Shown here one piece after another: positions 16,039 through 23,590 of a stretch of 64,000 bases of DNA. The first letter of the stretch is position 1; each line of letters starts with the position of its first letter. The DNA lies in assembly GCA_022820025.1 (NCBI GenBank), contig JAJEGF010000030.1, positions 1 to 64,000 of the forward strand, written 5' to 3'. This DNA comes from Chloroflexota bacterium. Lineage in GTDB: Bacteria > Chloroflexota > UBA11872. Under the pieces are notes generated by a model. It searched no databases, had not been told where the DNA came from, and was given only the letters and a program-made list of their open reading frames with translations. Made by a program: the position numbers and the translations under genes.

Positions 16039-17157
16039 ATGCCGGCGGACATGGACGGCTTAGCGGATCGGGTCGCCCAGTCGCCCCTGATCACGCAGTC
16101 TGATGGCCTGCACAATCCGCCGCGCTGGCTGCGGGACCGGGTCGTTCGATATGTGGCGAGTGTTGAAGCGCGGCCGGGTGATCCGCTGCCGTTCCGCGAG
16201 AATCCGCAGGCGGGCGCCCCGGCCGATATCGAGACCACCGTCTGGGCGCTGGTGGCCCTGCGGCAGGTGGGCGCGGAGGATGCGATCGAGCGCGCACGGC
16301 CGCGGGCGCTAGAGGCGCTGCAGGCCGCGTACAACCCCGAGTTGGGCATGTATGAGCCGACATCGACCCAGATCGGCGGCGGGCCGGGCACCTGGCGGAT
16401 GCACTTTGACGCGGTGGTGCGAATTGGATTCGAGGTTCTGGGTGAGCCCGCGCGGCCGTTTCCGCGTGGATTGGATCGCCTGTCTGACTTGCCCTGGGTG
16501 CCGGTGGGCGACGAGGCCTGGCGGCCCTGGCTGGACGAGGCCTGGGCAAAGGATCCGCGCTCGGCGGCCAAGGCGGCGTTTCAGTACCTGTGGTTTTACA
16601 CCCGGTTCGCGGGCTGCGACGGCGTTGACGATCTGGACGATCAGAGCCGGCAGGTGCTTGCCTATATGGAGGCGCGCCGCGACTGGTCCACCGGCTTCAT
16701 TGGCATGGGGCCGGGGGTTGAACCGGGCTGGGCCATGCGCGGCCACCGCAACCTGGCGCTGAACCTGCTGTGGCCGCTTAGCGTGGACGAGCCGGAGATC
16801 GAGCGGATGATCGACGCCACCCTCGCCTGCCGGCGGCCCGACGGCCTGTTTCACGACGGCGGCATGTGCGCCAATATGGACGCCGTTCACCTGCTGGCCG
16901 AGTACGGACGGCGGAACCCGCATCGCCGAACCGAGGCCGTTGAGTCCACCCGCCGCTGCGTCGCGGCCATGTTCCGGCACCTGGCCTCGCCGGACGGCGG
17001 TTTTTGGTTCGAACTGGCCGAGCGCGACGCCACCGATGCGGCCGAGATTCACACCACCAACGGCCTGGCCTTTGCCCTCTTCACCCTCAACTACTGGCAA
17101 GCGCTGGATGCTGACGCTCGTGAGTATTTGGAGGAGGCGCTGGCGGGGATAGGGTAG
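16039..17157 (+). CDS. Predicted alpha/alpha-toroid protein
   Basis: A 372-residue soluble protein with repeated helical hairpins such as TTVWALVALRQVG, RNLALNLLWPL, MDAVHLLAEYGRR and TNGLAFALFTLNYW. Glycine-aromatic turns DGLFHDGG and DGGFWFE recall the QW-like turns of terpenoid cyclase/prenyltransferase toroids, though no DxDD motif is seen. Function is unknown, and a sugar- or lyase-type role is possible. It lies 30 bases downstream of the opine-dehydrogenase-like gene with an RBS (GAGAGGAACTGGAAG), so the two probably form an operon. Confidence 0.6.
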   Translation: MPADMDGLADRVAQSPLITQSDGLHNPPRWLRDRVVRYVASVEARPGDPLPFRENPQAGAPADIETTVWALVALRQVGAEDAIERARPRALEALQAAYNPELGMYEPTSTQIGGGPGTWRMHFDAVVRIGFEVLGEPARPFPRGLDRLSDLPWVPVGDEAWRPWLDEAWAKDPRSAAKAAFQYLWFYTRFAGCDGVDDLDDQSRQVLAYMEARRDWSTGFIGMGPGVEPGWAMRGHRNLALNLLWPLSVDEPEIERMIDATLACRRPDGLFHDGGMCANMDAVHLLAEYGRRNPHRRTEAVESTRRCVAAMFRHLASPDGGFWFELAERDATDAAEIHTTNGLAFALFTLNYWQALDADAREYLEEALAGIG

Positions 17158-17191
17158 GTTCAGGACGACAATGACATTGACATTGACGGAT

Positions 17192-17208
17192 ATATTGTCG
17201 CGCAATAT
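17192..17208. promoter_or_regulatory. Inverted repeat upstream of fic
   Basis: ATATTG and CAATAT are separated by TCGCG, giving a 17-bp palindromic site 91 bases ahead of the Fic gene. The half-site ATTGTCGCG recurs at 17262-17270. This AT-rich stretch stands out from the surrounding GC-rich DNA and is a likely operator/promoter for the Fic gene. The regulator is unknown. Confidence 0.45.
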
Positions 17209-17298
17209 CGTGTGTTCAACAGGTTTGCTTTGTAGTTCAACTGTACGACGACGGATGCGACATTGTCGCGCTTAGTGTCGTGAAGGCTGTAGGATTCG

Positions 17299-18438
17299 AT
17301 GCCTCAGTGGGATATCCATTTCAATGTCCGGGTTCGCGCCGGAGATCCGCGGCTGGTGCGGGCGGTAGAGCGCTCGCGCGCCATTGCCGAGACGATTCGC
17401 GGCATTCCGGTCACCGCTGGCGTGCGAAGGCGTCTCAACGCGCTCAACCTCGCGCGCGCCGTGCGGGGCACGACTGCCATCGAGGGCACGCGCATCTCCG
17501 AGGACGAGGCGCTGGCGGTGCTGGCGGCGGCCCCGGACCGGCCAGTGCTACCGACCAGCCGGGCGCGCGATGAGCGTGAAGCCCGCAACGCCCGAGCCGC
17601 ATTGGAGTTCGTACAGCGGACCGTGAGGACCGATCTGGGGCGGCCGCTCGACGAAGCGCTGATCAGGGAAATCCACCGACTGACGACGGACGGCCTCCGC
17701 TACCCGGGAAACGTGCCGGGCGAGTACCGCAGCCATGCCGTGACCGTCGGGAACTACCGCCCGCCGGCTACCGGCGAGGAAGTCCGCCGCCTGATGGCCG
17801 AGTTCGTGCGCTGGTTCAACCAGGGTGAGGCGCTGCACTGGGACCCCATCGCCCGTGCGGCGCTCGCCCACTTTTACGTCGTGAGTATCCACCCGTTCGG
17901 CGATGGCAACGGGCGCACCTCGCGCGCGGTCGAGAGCTTCATGCTTTGCCGCGCCGGTATCCACGCCTTCGGTTTCTACTCCCTGGCCAACTTCTACTAC
18001 GAGCACCACCACGAATACATTGACGCGCTGACGGCGGCGATGTTTCAGTCCGGCGGCGACCTGACGAACTTCGTGCTGTTCGCCGTGGAGGGACTGGCGG
18101 ACGAACTGGCGACGGTCCGCAGCGAACTGTTGGCGATGGTTCGCGTTATGACGTTCCGCGACTATGCGCAGGAACGGCTCGAAGCGGTTCCCCGACTTGG
18201 CCAGCAACGGCGGGCACGAATGCTGGACCTCATCCGGCGACTGACGGAGCAGTCGCTGCGCGGCGTGCCTGACCACCAGATGGCGACCGACGTATTGGTG
18301 GCCCTGGCGTATGGACGGACCGGTCGGCGCACCGTGCAGCGTGACCTGCGCCTGCTGCTCGATCAGCAATTGCTGGTCGAGCGCGACGGCCATCTGGTCC
18401 CCAATGTCGAGCTCATGTCCGAACTCGCTGAGGCATAG
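17299..18438 (+). CDS. Fic-family AMPylase
   Basis: A 379-residue Fic protein that transfers AMP or another nucleotide moiety to protein hydroxyls. The catalytic loop is canonical, HPFGDGNGRTSR (about residues 198-209). An N-terminal inhibitory helix matches S/T-xxx-E-G/N in TTAIEG, which would place the self-inhibited Glu close to the ATP site (class II). The C-terminal part, ending LRLLLDQQLLVERDG, looks like a winged helix, as in many Fic proteins. Upstream sequence holds an inverted repeat and a repeated half-site. No separate antitoxin gene is present, fitting internal inhibition. Confidence 0.92.
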   Translation: MPQWDIHFNVRVRAGDPRLVRAVERSRAIAETIRGIPVTAGVRRRLNALNLARAVRGTTAIEGTRISEDEALAVLAAAPDRPVLPTSRARDEREARNARAALEFVQRTVRTDLGRPLDEALIREIHRLTTDGLRYPGNVPGEYRSHAVTVGNYRPPATGEEVRRLMAEFVRWFNQGEALHWDPIARAALAHFYVVSIHPFGDGNGRTSRAVESFMLCRAGIHAFGFYSLANFYYEHHHEYIDALTAAMFQSGGDLTNFVLFAVEGLADELATVRSELLAMVRVMTFRDYAQERLEAVPRLGQQRRARMLDLIRRLTEQSLRGVPDHQMATDVLVALAYGRTGRRTVQRDLRLLLDQQLLVERDGHLVPNVELMSELAEA

Positions 18439-18460
18439 GGCGGCCGCCGGGTACCGCTGT

Positions 18461-19798
18461 CTAAAGTCCTGTGAGGTTGCGCAGGCCGGCGGGCATGCGG
18501 CCGGAGCTCATCATTTGCATGACCTGGCGCGCCTGCCGGAACTGGCTGAGGAGCTGATTGACTTCCTGGACCGAGGTGCCGCTGCCGAGCGCCACGCGGC
18601 GGCGGCGGCTGCCATTGAGGATGTCGGGATTGGCGCGCTCGGCGGGGGTCATGGAGAGGATGATGGCCTCGAAGCGCCCGACCACGTTGCCGTCCAGCGC
18701 GGCCTGAACCTCGGCCTTGTTGGCCATGGCGCCCATGCCGGGCAGCATGCCCAGCACCTGGCTGAGCGGGCCCATCTGGCGCACCTGGTTCAGCTGTTCC
18801 AGGAAGTCGTCCAGGCCGAAGGTGGCCTTGCGGAGCTTGGATTGCAGTTCCTCGGCGCGCTCGAGATCGACGACCTCTTCGGCGCGCTCGACCAGCGTGA
18901 CCACGTCGCCCATGCCGAGGATGCGGGAGGCGATGCGGTCGGGATGAAAGACCTCCAGCGGTTCGATTTGCTCGCCGGTGCCGACGTATTTGACCGGGAT
19001 CCCGGTCACGGTCCGAATAGAGAGCGCTGCGCCGCCACGCGCGTCGCCGTCCATCTTGGTGAGGATCAGCCCGGTCAGCGGGGTGCGGGCGTGGAAGGCC
19101 TGGGCGACGTTGACGGCTTCCTGGCCGGTGGTGGCGTCGGCCACAAAGAGAGTTTCGACCGGTTTGACCGCGCGGGAGATCTGTTCGATCTCGTCCATCA
19201 TCCGGTCGTCCAGTTGGATCCGGCCGGCGGTGTCGACGATCACGTGCGAGTGGGCGTTGCTGACGCCGAGTTCGAGGCCGCGCCCGGCGATGTCAACGGG
19301 ACTGGGCCCGGTGCCTTGCTGGTGTACGGGCACGTCAATCTGTTTGCCCAGGGTCTGCAGCTGGGCGATGGCGGCCGGCCGGTAGGTGTCGGCGGCCACC
19401 AACAGCGGGCGTCCGCCGTCCTTGCGAAACGCCAGCGCCAGCTTGGCCGCGGCGGTGGTCTTGCCCGAGCCCTGGAGTCCGACCATAAGAATGACCGACG
19501 GGGGACGTTGCGCCGTGGCCAAACGGACTGTCTCGCCGCCGAGCAGTTCCACCAGGTTGTCGTGGACGATCTTGGTGACCTGCTGGGCGGGGGTGACGCT
19601 CTGGGTGACCTCGCGGCCAACCGCGCGCTCGCGCACCGAGGCGACGAACTGGCGGGCGACGCGGAAGTTGACGTCGGCTTCCAACAGCGCCATGCGGACT
19701 TCGCGCAGGGCCGCGTCCACGTCCTTTTCGGACAGGCGGCCGCGGCGGCCGAGGTTGCCGAAGACGCCGGACAGGCGCTCGGTCAGGCTTTCAAACAT
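18461..19798 (-). CDS. ffh: Signal recognition particle protein Ffh (SRP54)
   Basis: A 445-residue GTPase that binds signal peptides and SRP RNA and docks with FtsY. The N domain (1-85) precedes the G domain with G1 GLQGSGKTTAAAKLA, DTYRPAA, G3 DTAGR, and G4 TKMDGDARGG. The methionine-rich M domain (from about 330) has QMGPLSQVLGMLPGM and the RNA-binding SRRRRVALGSGTSVQEVNQLL. All parts are intact. It is a housekeeping gene. The usual neighbour rpsP is absent here. It converges on the Fic gene and is followed upstream on the plus strand by tRNA-Glu. Confidence 0.97.
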   Translation of the reverse strand: MFESLTERLSGVFGNLGRRGRLSEKDVDAALREVRMALLEADVNFRVARQFVASVRERAVGREVTQSVTPAQQVTKIVHDNLVELLGGETVRLATAQRPPSVILMVGLQGSGKTTAAAKLALAFRKDGGRPLLVAADTYRPAAIAQLQTLGKQIDVPVHQQGTGPSPVDIAGRGLELGVSNAHSHVIVDTAGRIQLDDRMMDEIEQISRAVKPVETLFVADATTGQEAVNVAQAFHARTPLTGLILTKMDGDARGGAALSIRTVTGIPVKYVGTGEQIEPLEVFHPDRIASRILGMGDVVTLVERAEEVVDLERAEELQSKLRKATFGLDDFLEQLNQVRQMGPLSQVLGMLPGMGAMANKAEVQAALDGNVVGRFEAIILSMTPAERANPDILNGSRRRRVALGSGTSVQEVNQLLSQFRQARQVMQMMSSGRMPAGLRNLTGL

Positions 19799-19907
19799 GA
19801 GGCGGCATTGTCATGCGCAGGTCTGCTTCGATTGTACGGAGCGCCGGCGGCGGGCCAGGGCGCGGTCAAGTTTCGTAGCATAGGCGGCGTCGGGCTTCGG
19901 TCCGCAC

Positions 19908-19981
19908 GGGGCATTCGTCTAGCGGCCTAGGACACCGCCCTCTCAAGGCGGAGATCGCGGGTTCGAATCCCGCATGCCCTA
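19908..19981 (+). tRNA. tRNA-Glu (CTC)
   Basis: The anticodon stem CCGCC/GGCGG closes the loop CTCTCAA, giving anticodon CTC (Glu, GAG codon). The T arm reads CGGGTTCGAATCCCG and the acceptor GGGGCAT pairs with ATGCCCT (G-U at 1:72). CCA is not encoded. It stands alone between ffh and a block of degraded genes, and lone tRNA genes are frequent integration sites. Confidence 0.94.
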
Positions 19982-20235
19982 CCGCACAACTCGCCGGGTG
20001 GGGCGGCTCGAGGGGCAGGGGCTGAGCGGCCCGTTCGTGCGTTTCTTCCGCACTTCCGAGCCGCAGTCTGCCGTCACCGCGTACGTGGCATCGCTCCACC
20101 TGAGCGGATGGGGCGCCGGCATGTTTCCCACCTGGCTCAGCAACGACCGTCCGGGAGCCGACACGTCCGACACGGCGAGGGTCGTCGCCTGGCGATACGA
20201 CCGCGATACGGTCGGCGAAGCCTCGTTCTGATCGC

Positions 20236-20964
20236 TTGCGTCCCTTGCAGGAGAACGCACCAAGGCGGTCCAAGGCTTCCGCACACGATCCCTACAGTTG
20301 GACATCCGTGACGGCGGCCTACGTGCGGGCCACTGGGGACGATTCCGTTCTGGACGAGCGCGATTCTTACCTGGCCGGAGCGCCGCTGGCTCCTGGAGAA
20401 CATGAACGCTATGCGCATTGCGAGAACTCCACGCCGGGATCGCTGTTCGAACACTGCGAGCGGTCCCTCGAACGGGGCGTGACCCGCGGTCTGCATGACC
20501 TCCCGCTCATGGGCGCCGGAGACTGGAACGCTGGGATGAACGGTGTCCGGGCCCGCGGGGCGGGGGAAAGCATCTGGCTGGGTTGGTTCGCGATTGCCGC
20601 GATGCAGGGATTCGTGGCGCTTTACGAGTGCCGGGGCGAATCGCATCTGGCCGGGCACTGGCGCCGCAGAGCGAGTGACCTCGAAGCTGCGATCGAAGCG
20701 AGCGGCTGGGACGGAGCCAGGTACCGGCGCGCCAACGATGACGACGGTCGTCCCTGGGGCTCACGCGAGTCCGAAGAATGTCGCATCGACGCAGTCGCTC
20801 AGTCGTGGAGCGTTCTGTCGGGAGCGGCTGACGAGGACCGCGCACGCGAGGCGCTGCTGTCGGCCGAGGCTGAACTCGTTCGCGAAGAGGAGGGTATCGG
20901 TCGGCTTCTGTGGCCGCCCGTCAACGAGACCTTGCGCGGGCCGGGCTACATCAAGCCCTATCCG
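20236..20964 (+). pseudogene. Fragment of a GH94 phosphorylase/cyclic beta-glucan synthase
   Basis: About 240 codons match the C-terminal catalytic region of GH94 proteins of the NdvB/cyclic beta-1,2-glucan synthase type: a helix WTSVTAAYVRATGDDSVLDE, LFEHCERSL, the signature LPLMGAGDWNAGMNGV and GESIWLGWF, then RGPGYIKPYPP. Full proteins have over 1000 residues, so most of the N-terminus and the C-terminal end are missing. In intact members the signature is GDWND, whose Asp is the catalytic acid in characterised GH94 enzymes. Here it is Ala. The frame then runs straight into a P-type ATPase fragment. This is a dead gene. Confidence 0.78.
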
Positions 20965-21715
20965 CCGTGGTGCTGGTGGGTGTCGCGTACATCGCGGACG
21001 ATTCAGACCAGTTGATAGACGCGGGACGCATCGGCCTCATCGTGCTGCTCAGTGCGGAACTGGGCTTCACACAGAACTACAGGGCCAACAGGGGAATCGA
21101 GTCGCTCAGTCGACCGGGCGCCCCCTCCGCGACGGTGTTGCGAGACGGAGTACCCGACCAGGTGGATGCCAGCCTGCTGGTTCCCGGCGACGTCGTGCTC
21201 CTCGCAGAGGGTGCGCGCATTCCGGCCGATGGACGCCTCTTGCGCAGCGTCGACCTGCGGGTCGACGAGTCGGCTCTCACCGGCGAGAGTGCGGCCGCAT
21301 CGAAGCGTACCCACGCGGCGCCCGCGGGCGCCGCGCTCGCCGACCACGTGTGCATGGTCTACAGCGGCACGGTCGTAGTGCGTGGCCGCGGCCGGCTGCT
21401 GGTCACTGCCACCGGAATGCAGACCGAATTGGGCCTGATTGCAGCGGAGGTCCAGACGCCCCACGAGGAGCCGATCATCGTCCAGCGCGAGGTCGGGCGG
21501 TTGGCTTGCTGACGAGCAAGTGGTTGTGGGCCGCGGTGAGCGTGAGCCTTCTGCTGCAGGTCATCATTGTCTACACGCCAGTCGGGAGCACAACGTTCAA
21601 GACAGCGGCGCTGGGCTGGGAGCAGTGGGGCGTTCTCATTGCGGGACTCACCGTGGGATTCGTGGCTACAACTTTGGCGGGAAAAGTGGTCGTCAGGAGA
21701 CTCGGCCCAATCTAA
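20965..21715 (+). pseudogene. Internally deleted P-type cation ATPase
   Basis: Two fragments of one calcium/cation-type P-ATPase are joined. From about 20965 to 21500 one frame gives an early transmembrane part (IDAGRIGLIVLLSAELGF) and the actuator domain with DGVPDQVDASLLVPGDVVLL and the TGES loop (DESALTGESAAASK). At about 21500 the frame shifts and the sequence becomes the last transmembrane helices (SKWLWAAVSVSLLLQVIIVY ... GWEQWGVLIAGLTVG) to the end at 21715. The phosphorylation (DKTGT) and nucleotide domains are missing, so the protein cannot pump. The left junction with the GH94 fragment is at about 20964. Confidence 0.78.
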
Positions 21716-21918
21716 CGGCGGCCCACGCAGCCTATACGGCCGTGCAGCCGTCCATCTATCAATGCCTCTAATCGGGCCTCGGTCACGTGGCGTGCCATGC
21801 CAGCTACATAGTGGAGATGTGCGGGCAAAGGCGGGAGACAATCACTTCGTCGCCGGAATCCGAGCGTACGACGACACCGCGTGACCATTGGATAGACGAG
21901 ACCTGTGGAGATTCATGC

Positions 21919-21943
21919 ATTCGTTCTGATATGCTGAACGAAT
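21919..21943. promoter_or_regulatory. 25-bp inverted repeat upstream of the sterol methyltransferase gene
   Basis: Perfect 8-bp arms ATTCGTTC (21919-21926) and GAACGAAT (21936-21943) flank a 9-base spacer, 36 bases ahead of the ATG at 21979. The size and symmetry suit a TetR- or MarR-like operator. No such regulator gene is in the neighbourhood. The rest of 21716-21978 is AT-richer and appears non-coding. Confidence 0.55.
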
Positions 21944-21978
21944 ATACATGAGCTAGTTGCCCACCTGGAAACACTGTG

Positions 21979-23004
21979 ATGCGTGGGAAACTCTCCGACG
22001 TCTTGAAGGACGCAGAGAAGTCCTCCGGCGTTGAGCCTTCAGTCTGCAAATACGAAGAGCATTTCAAGAACGCCAAGCGCGGCGCAACAGAGAATGAGAA
22101 CAGTGACTACAAGACGTTCAACGATCTCTACTATGACCTCGTCACGGACTTTTACGAGTACGGCTGGGGCCGGTCGTTTCACTTTGCCCCGCGCGTCCCC
22201 GGAGAGAGCTTCAAGGCATCACTGGCTCGCCACGAGCACTATATGGCACACGCCCTCGGGCTGAGACCTGGAATGGTCGTCGCCGACCTCGGCTGCGGCG
22301 TTGGCGGGCCGCTGCGGGAGATCGCCCGTTTTTCCGGCGCAAAGATCGTCGGTGTCAATAGCAATGCCTATCAACTCGAACACGCCCGGAGATATACGGA
22401 AGAAGCGGAGTTGACGCATCTGGCTGAGTACAGGCACTGCGACTTCCTGCACGTCGATGCTCCAGACGACTCGTTCGACGCGGTTTACGCCATCGAGGCG
22501 CTATGCCATGCACCGGACAAGCTCAGTATCTTTGGCGAGGTACTTCGTCTGCTTAAGCCGGGCGCGCACTTCGGTTCCTACGAATTCAGTTTGACCGATC
22601 GCTTTAGTGCCCAAGATCCGATCCACCTCAAACTCAAGGCCGACATCGAGTTGGGGGGCGGCATACTGGAACTCGACGATCGCCAGACCATCGATAGCGC
22701 ACTGCGGACCGTCGGGTTCGAGGTGTTACGAACACAAGATCTTGCGGTACCGACCGGTCCATCTATTCCCTGGTACCAGCCTCTGGTCGGTTCGGGTATA
22801 TCCCTGGCAAGCTTTCGAAGTTCAAGGAACGGACGTTTGGTCACTACCAATACGCTCAAAGTGCTGGAGAAACTCCGCATCGTGCCGCAGGGGTCCGTTC
22901 GCGTCTTGAACAAGCTGAATCTCTGCGCGGTTGCGCTCGCGGAGGCGGGCCGGCTGGGCATCTTCACACCCATGTACTTCATCCATGCCCGCAAGCCGAA
23001 ATAG
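21979..23004 (+). CDS. Sterol C24-methyltransferase (ERG6/SMT type)
   Basis: A 341-residue SAM-dependent methyltransferase with the full architecture of eukaryotic sterol C24-methyltransferases. The aromatic sterol-binding block is YEYGWGRSFHFAPR, the SAM motif DLGCGVGGPLREIA, followed by IVGVNSNAYQLEHARRY, and the YAIEALCHAPDK block. The C-terminal region (about 230-341) is the Sterol_MT_C type, with IPWYQPL, FRSSRNGRLVTTNTLKVLE and IFTPMYFIHARKP. SMTs alkylate C24 of the sterol side chain. The length matches family members. No squalene epoxidase, cyclase or other sterol gene is in the window, so the native substrate could be a taken-up sterol or a related lipid. Upstream lie gene fragments and an operator-like repeat, which suggests a transferred gene. 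Confidence 0.88.
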   Translation: MRGKLSDVLKDAEKSSGVEPSVCKYEEHFKNAKRGATENENSDYKTFNDLYYDLVTDFYEYGWGRSFHFAPRVPGESFKASLARHEHYMAHALGLRPGMVVADLGCGVGGPLREIARFSGAKIVGVNSNAYQLEHARRYTEEAELTHLAEYRHCDFLHVDAPDDSFDAVYAIEALCHAPDKLSIFGEVLRLLKPGAHFGSYEFSLTDRFSAQDPIHLKLKADIELGGGILELDDRQTIDSALRTVGFEVLRTQDLAVPTGPSIPWYQPLVGSGISLASFRSSRNGRLVTTNTLKVLEKLRIVPQGSVRVLNKLNLCAVALAEAGRLGIFTPMYFIHARKPK

Positions 23005-23078
23005 CGCGGTACAAACCTGGCGAACCGATACTGAAGCCTGTAGGGACCCGTTAGTCCGCCTTGAAGGCTATGGAACGT

Positions 23079-23573
23079 CTAATGTCGAGCCGGGTCGAAG
23101 TTGACGCAGGCTTCGCAGACGGACTGCGGGATCAGGCCCCAGCGCATCAGGTAGTTGAAGACGAAGCAGCCGGCGCAGAAGCCCAGGAGTGACTCGAGCG
23201 CCGCGAAGACGGCGAGCAGGGCGACAACGACGCCTGCCGCTACCGACAACCCTGCGACGAAGTGCAGCACCAGGGCGGTTACCGAACAGGCAAGGCCGAC
23301 CGTTTGCGCAAAGCGCTTGGGCGGTCCCGGGACGAGCTTCGGTTGAGCTATTCGCGGCGCGATGAGCCTGGTCGACAACTGGCCCATCGGGCTCAGCGTA
23401 GGTCCGGTGGCTACGCGGGCCAAGAATCCGTAGGCGAGAAGGAATGCCAACCACCACTGGCCGGTCAGCAATATCGCAAGAGACAGGACCACGACCATGC
23501 CGGCCACGACTCGAGCCGCCACTTCATTGACCGGATTGGGGAAGCTGAAGACCTGGCGAAGCCGGGAAGACAT
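23079..23573 (-). CDS. DUF4395 membrane protein
   Basis: A 164-residue membrane protein with four hydrophobic segments (VVAGMVVVLSLAILL, WWLAFLLAYGFLARV, FAQTVGLACSVTALVLHF, VVVALLAVFAALESLLG). The cysteine signature near the C-terminus, FCAGCFVFN, is typical of DUF4395 and suggests a thiol or metal role. DUF4395 genes often accompany sulfur-transfer or thioredoxin-like genes elsewhere, but none is adjacent here. It is followed by a PHP-domain gene on the same strand, 18 bases away. Confidence 0.82.
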   Translation of the reverse strand: MSSRLRQVFSFPNPVNEVAARVVAGMVVVLSLAILLTGQWWLAFLLAYGFLARVATGPTLSPMGQLSTRLIAPRIAQPKLVPGPPKRFAQTVGLACSVTALVLHFVAGLSVAAGVVVALLAVFAALESLLGFCAGCFVFNYLMRWGLIPQSVCEACVNFDPARH

Positions 23574-23590
23574 CGATCAACGCTCGCTGA

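Noticed and set aside
18311-19930. 539-residue plus-strand frame opposite ffh
   Set aside because: It is antisense to an intact SRP54 gene and consists of low-complexity His/Asp/Ala stretches.
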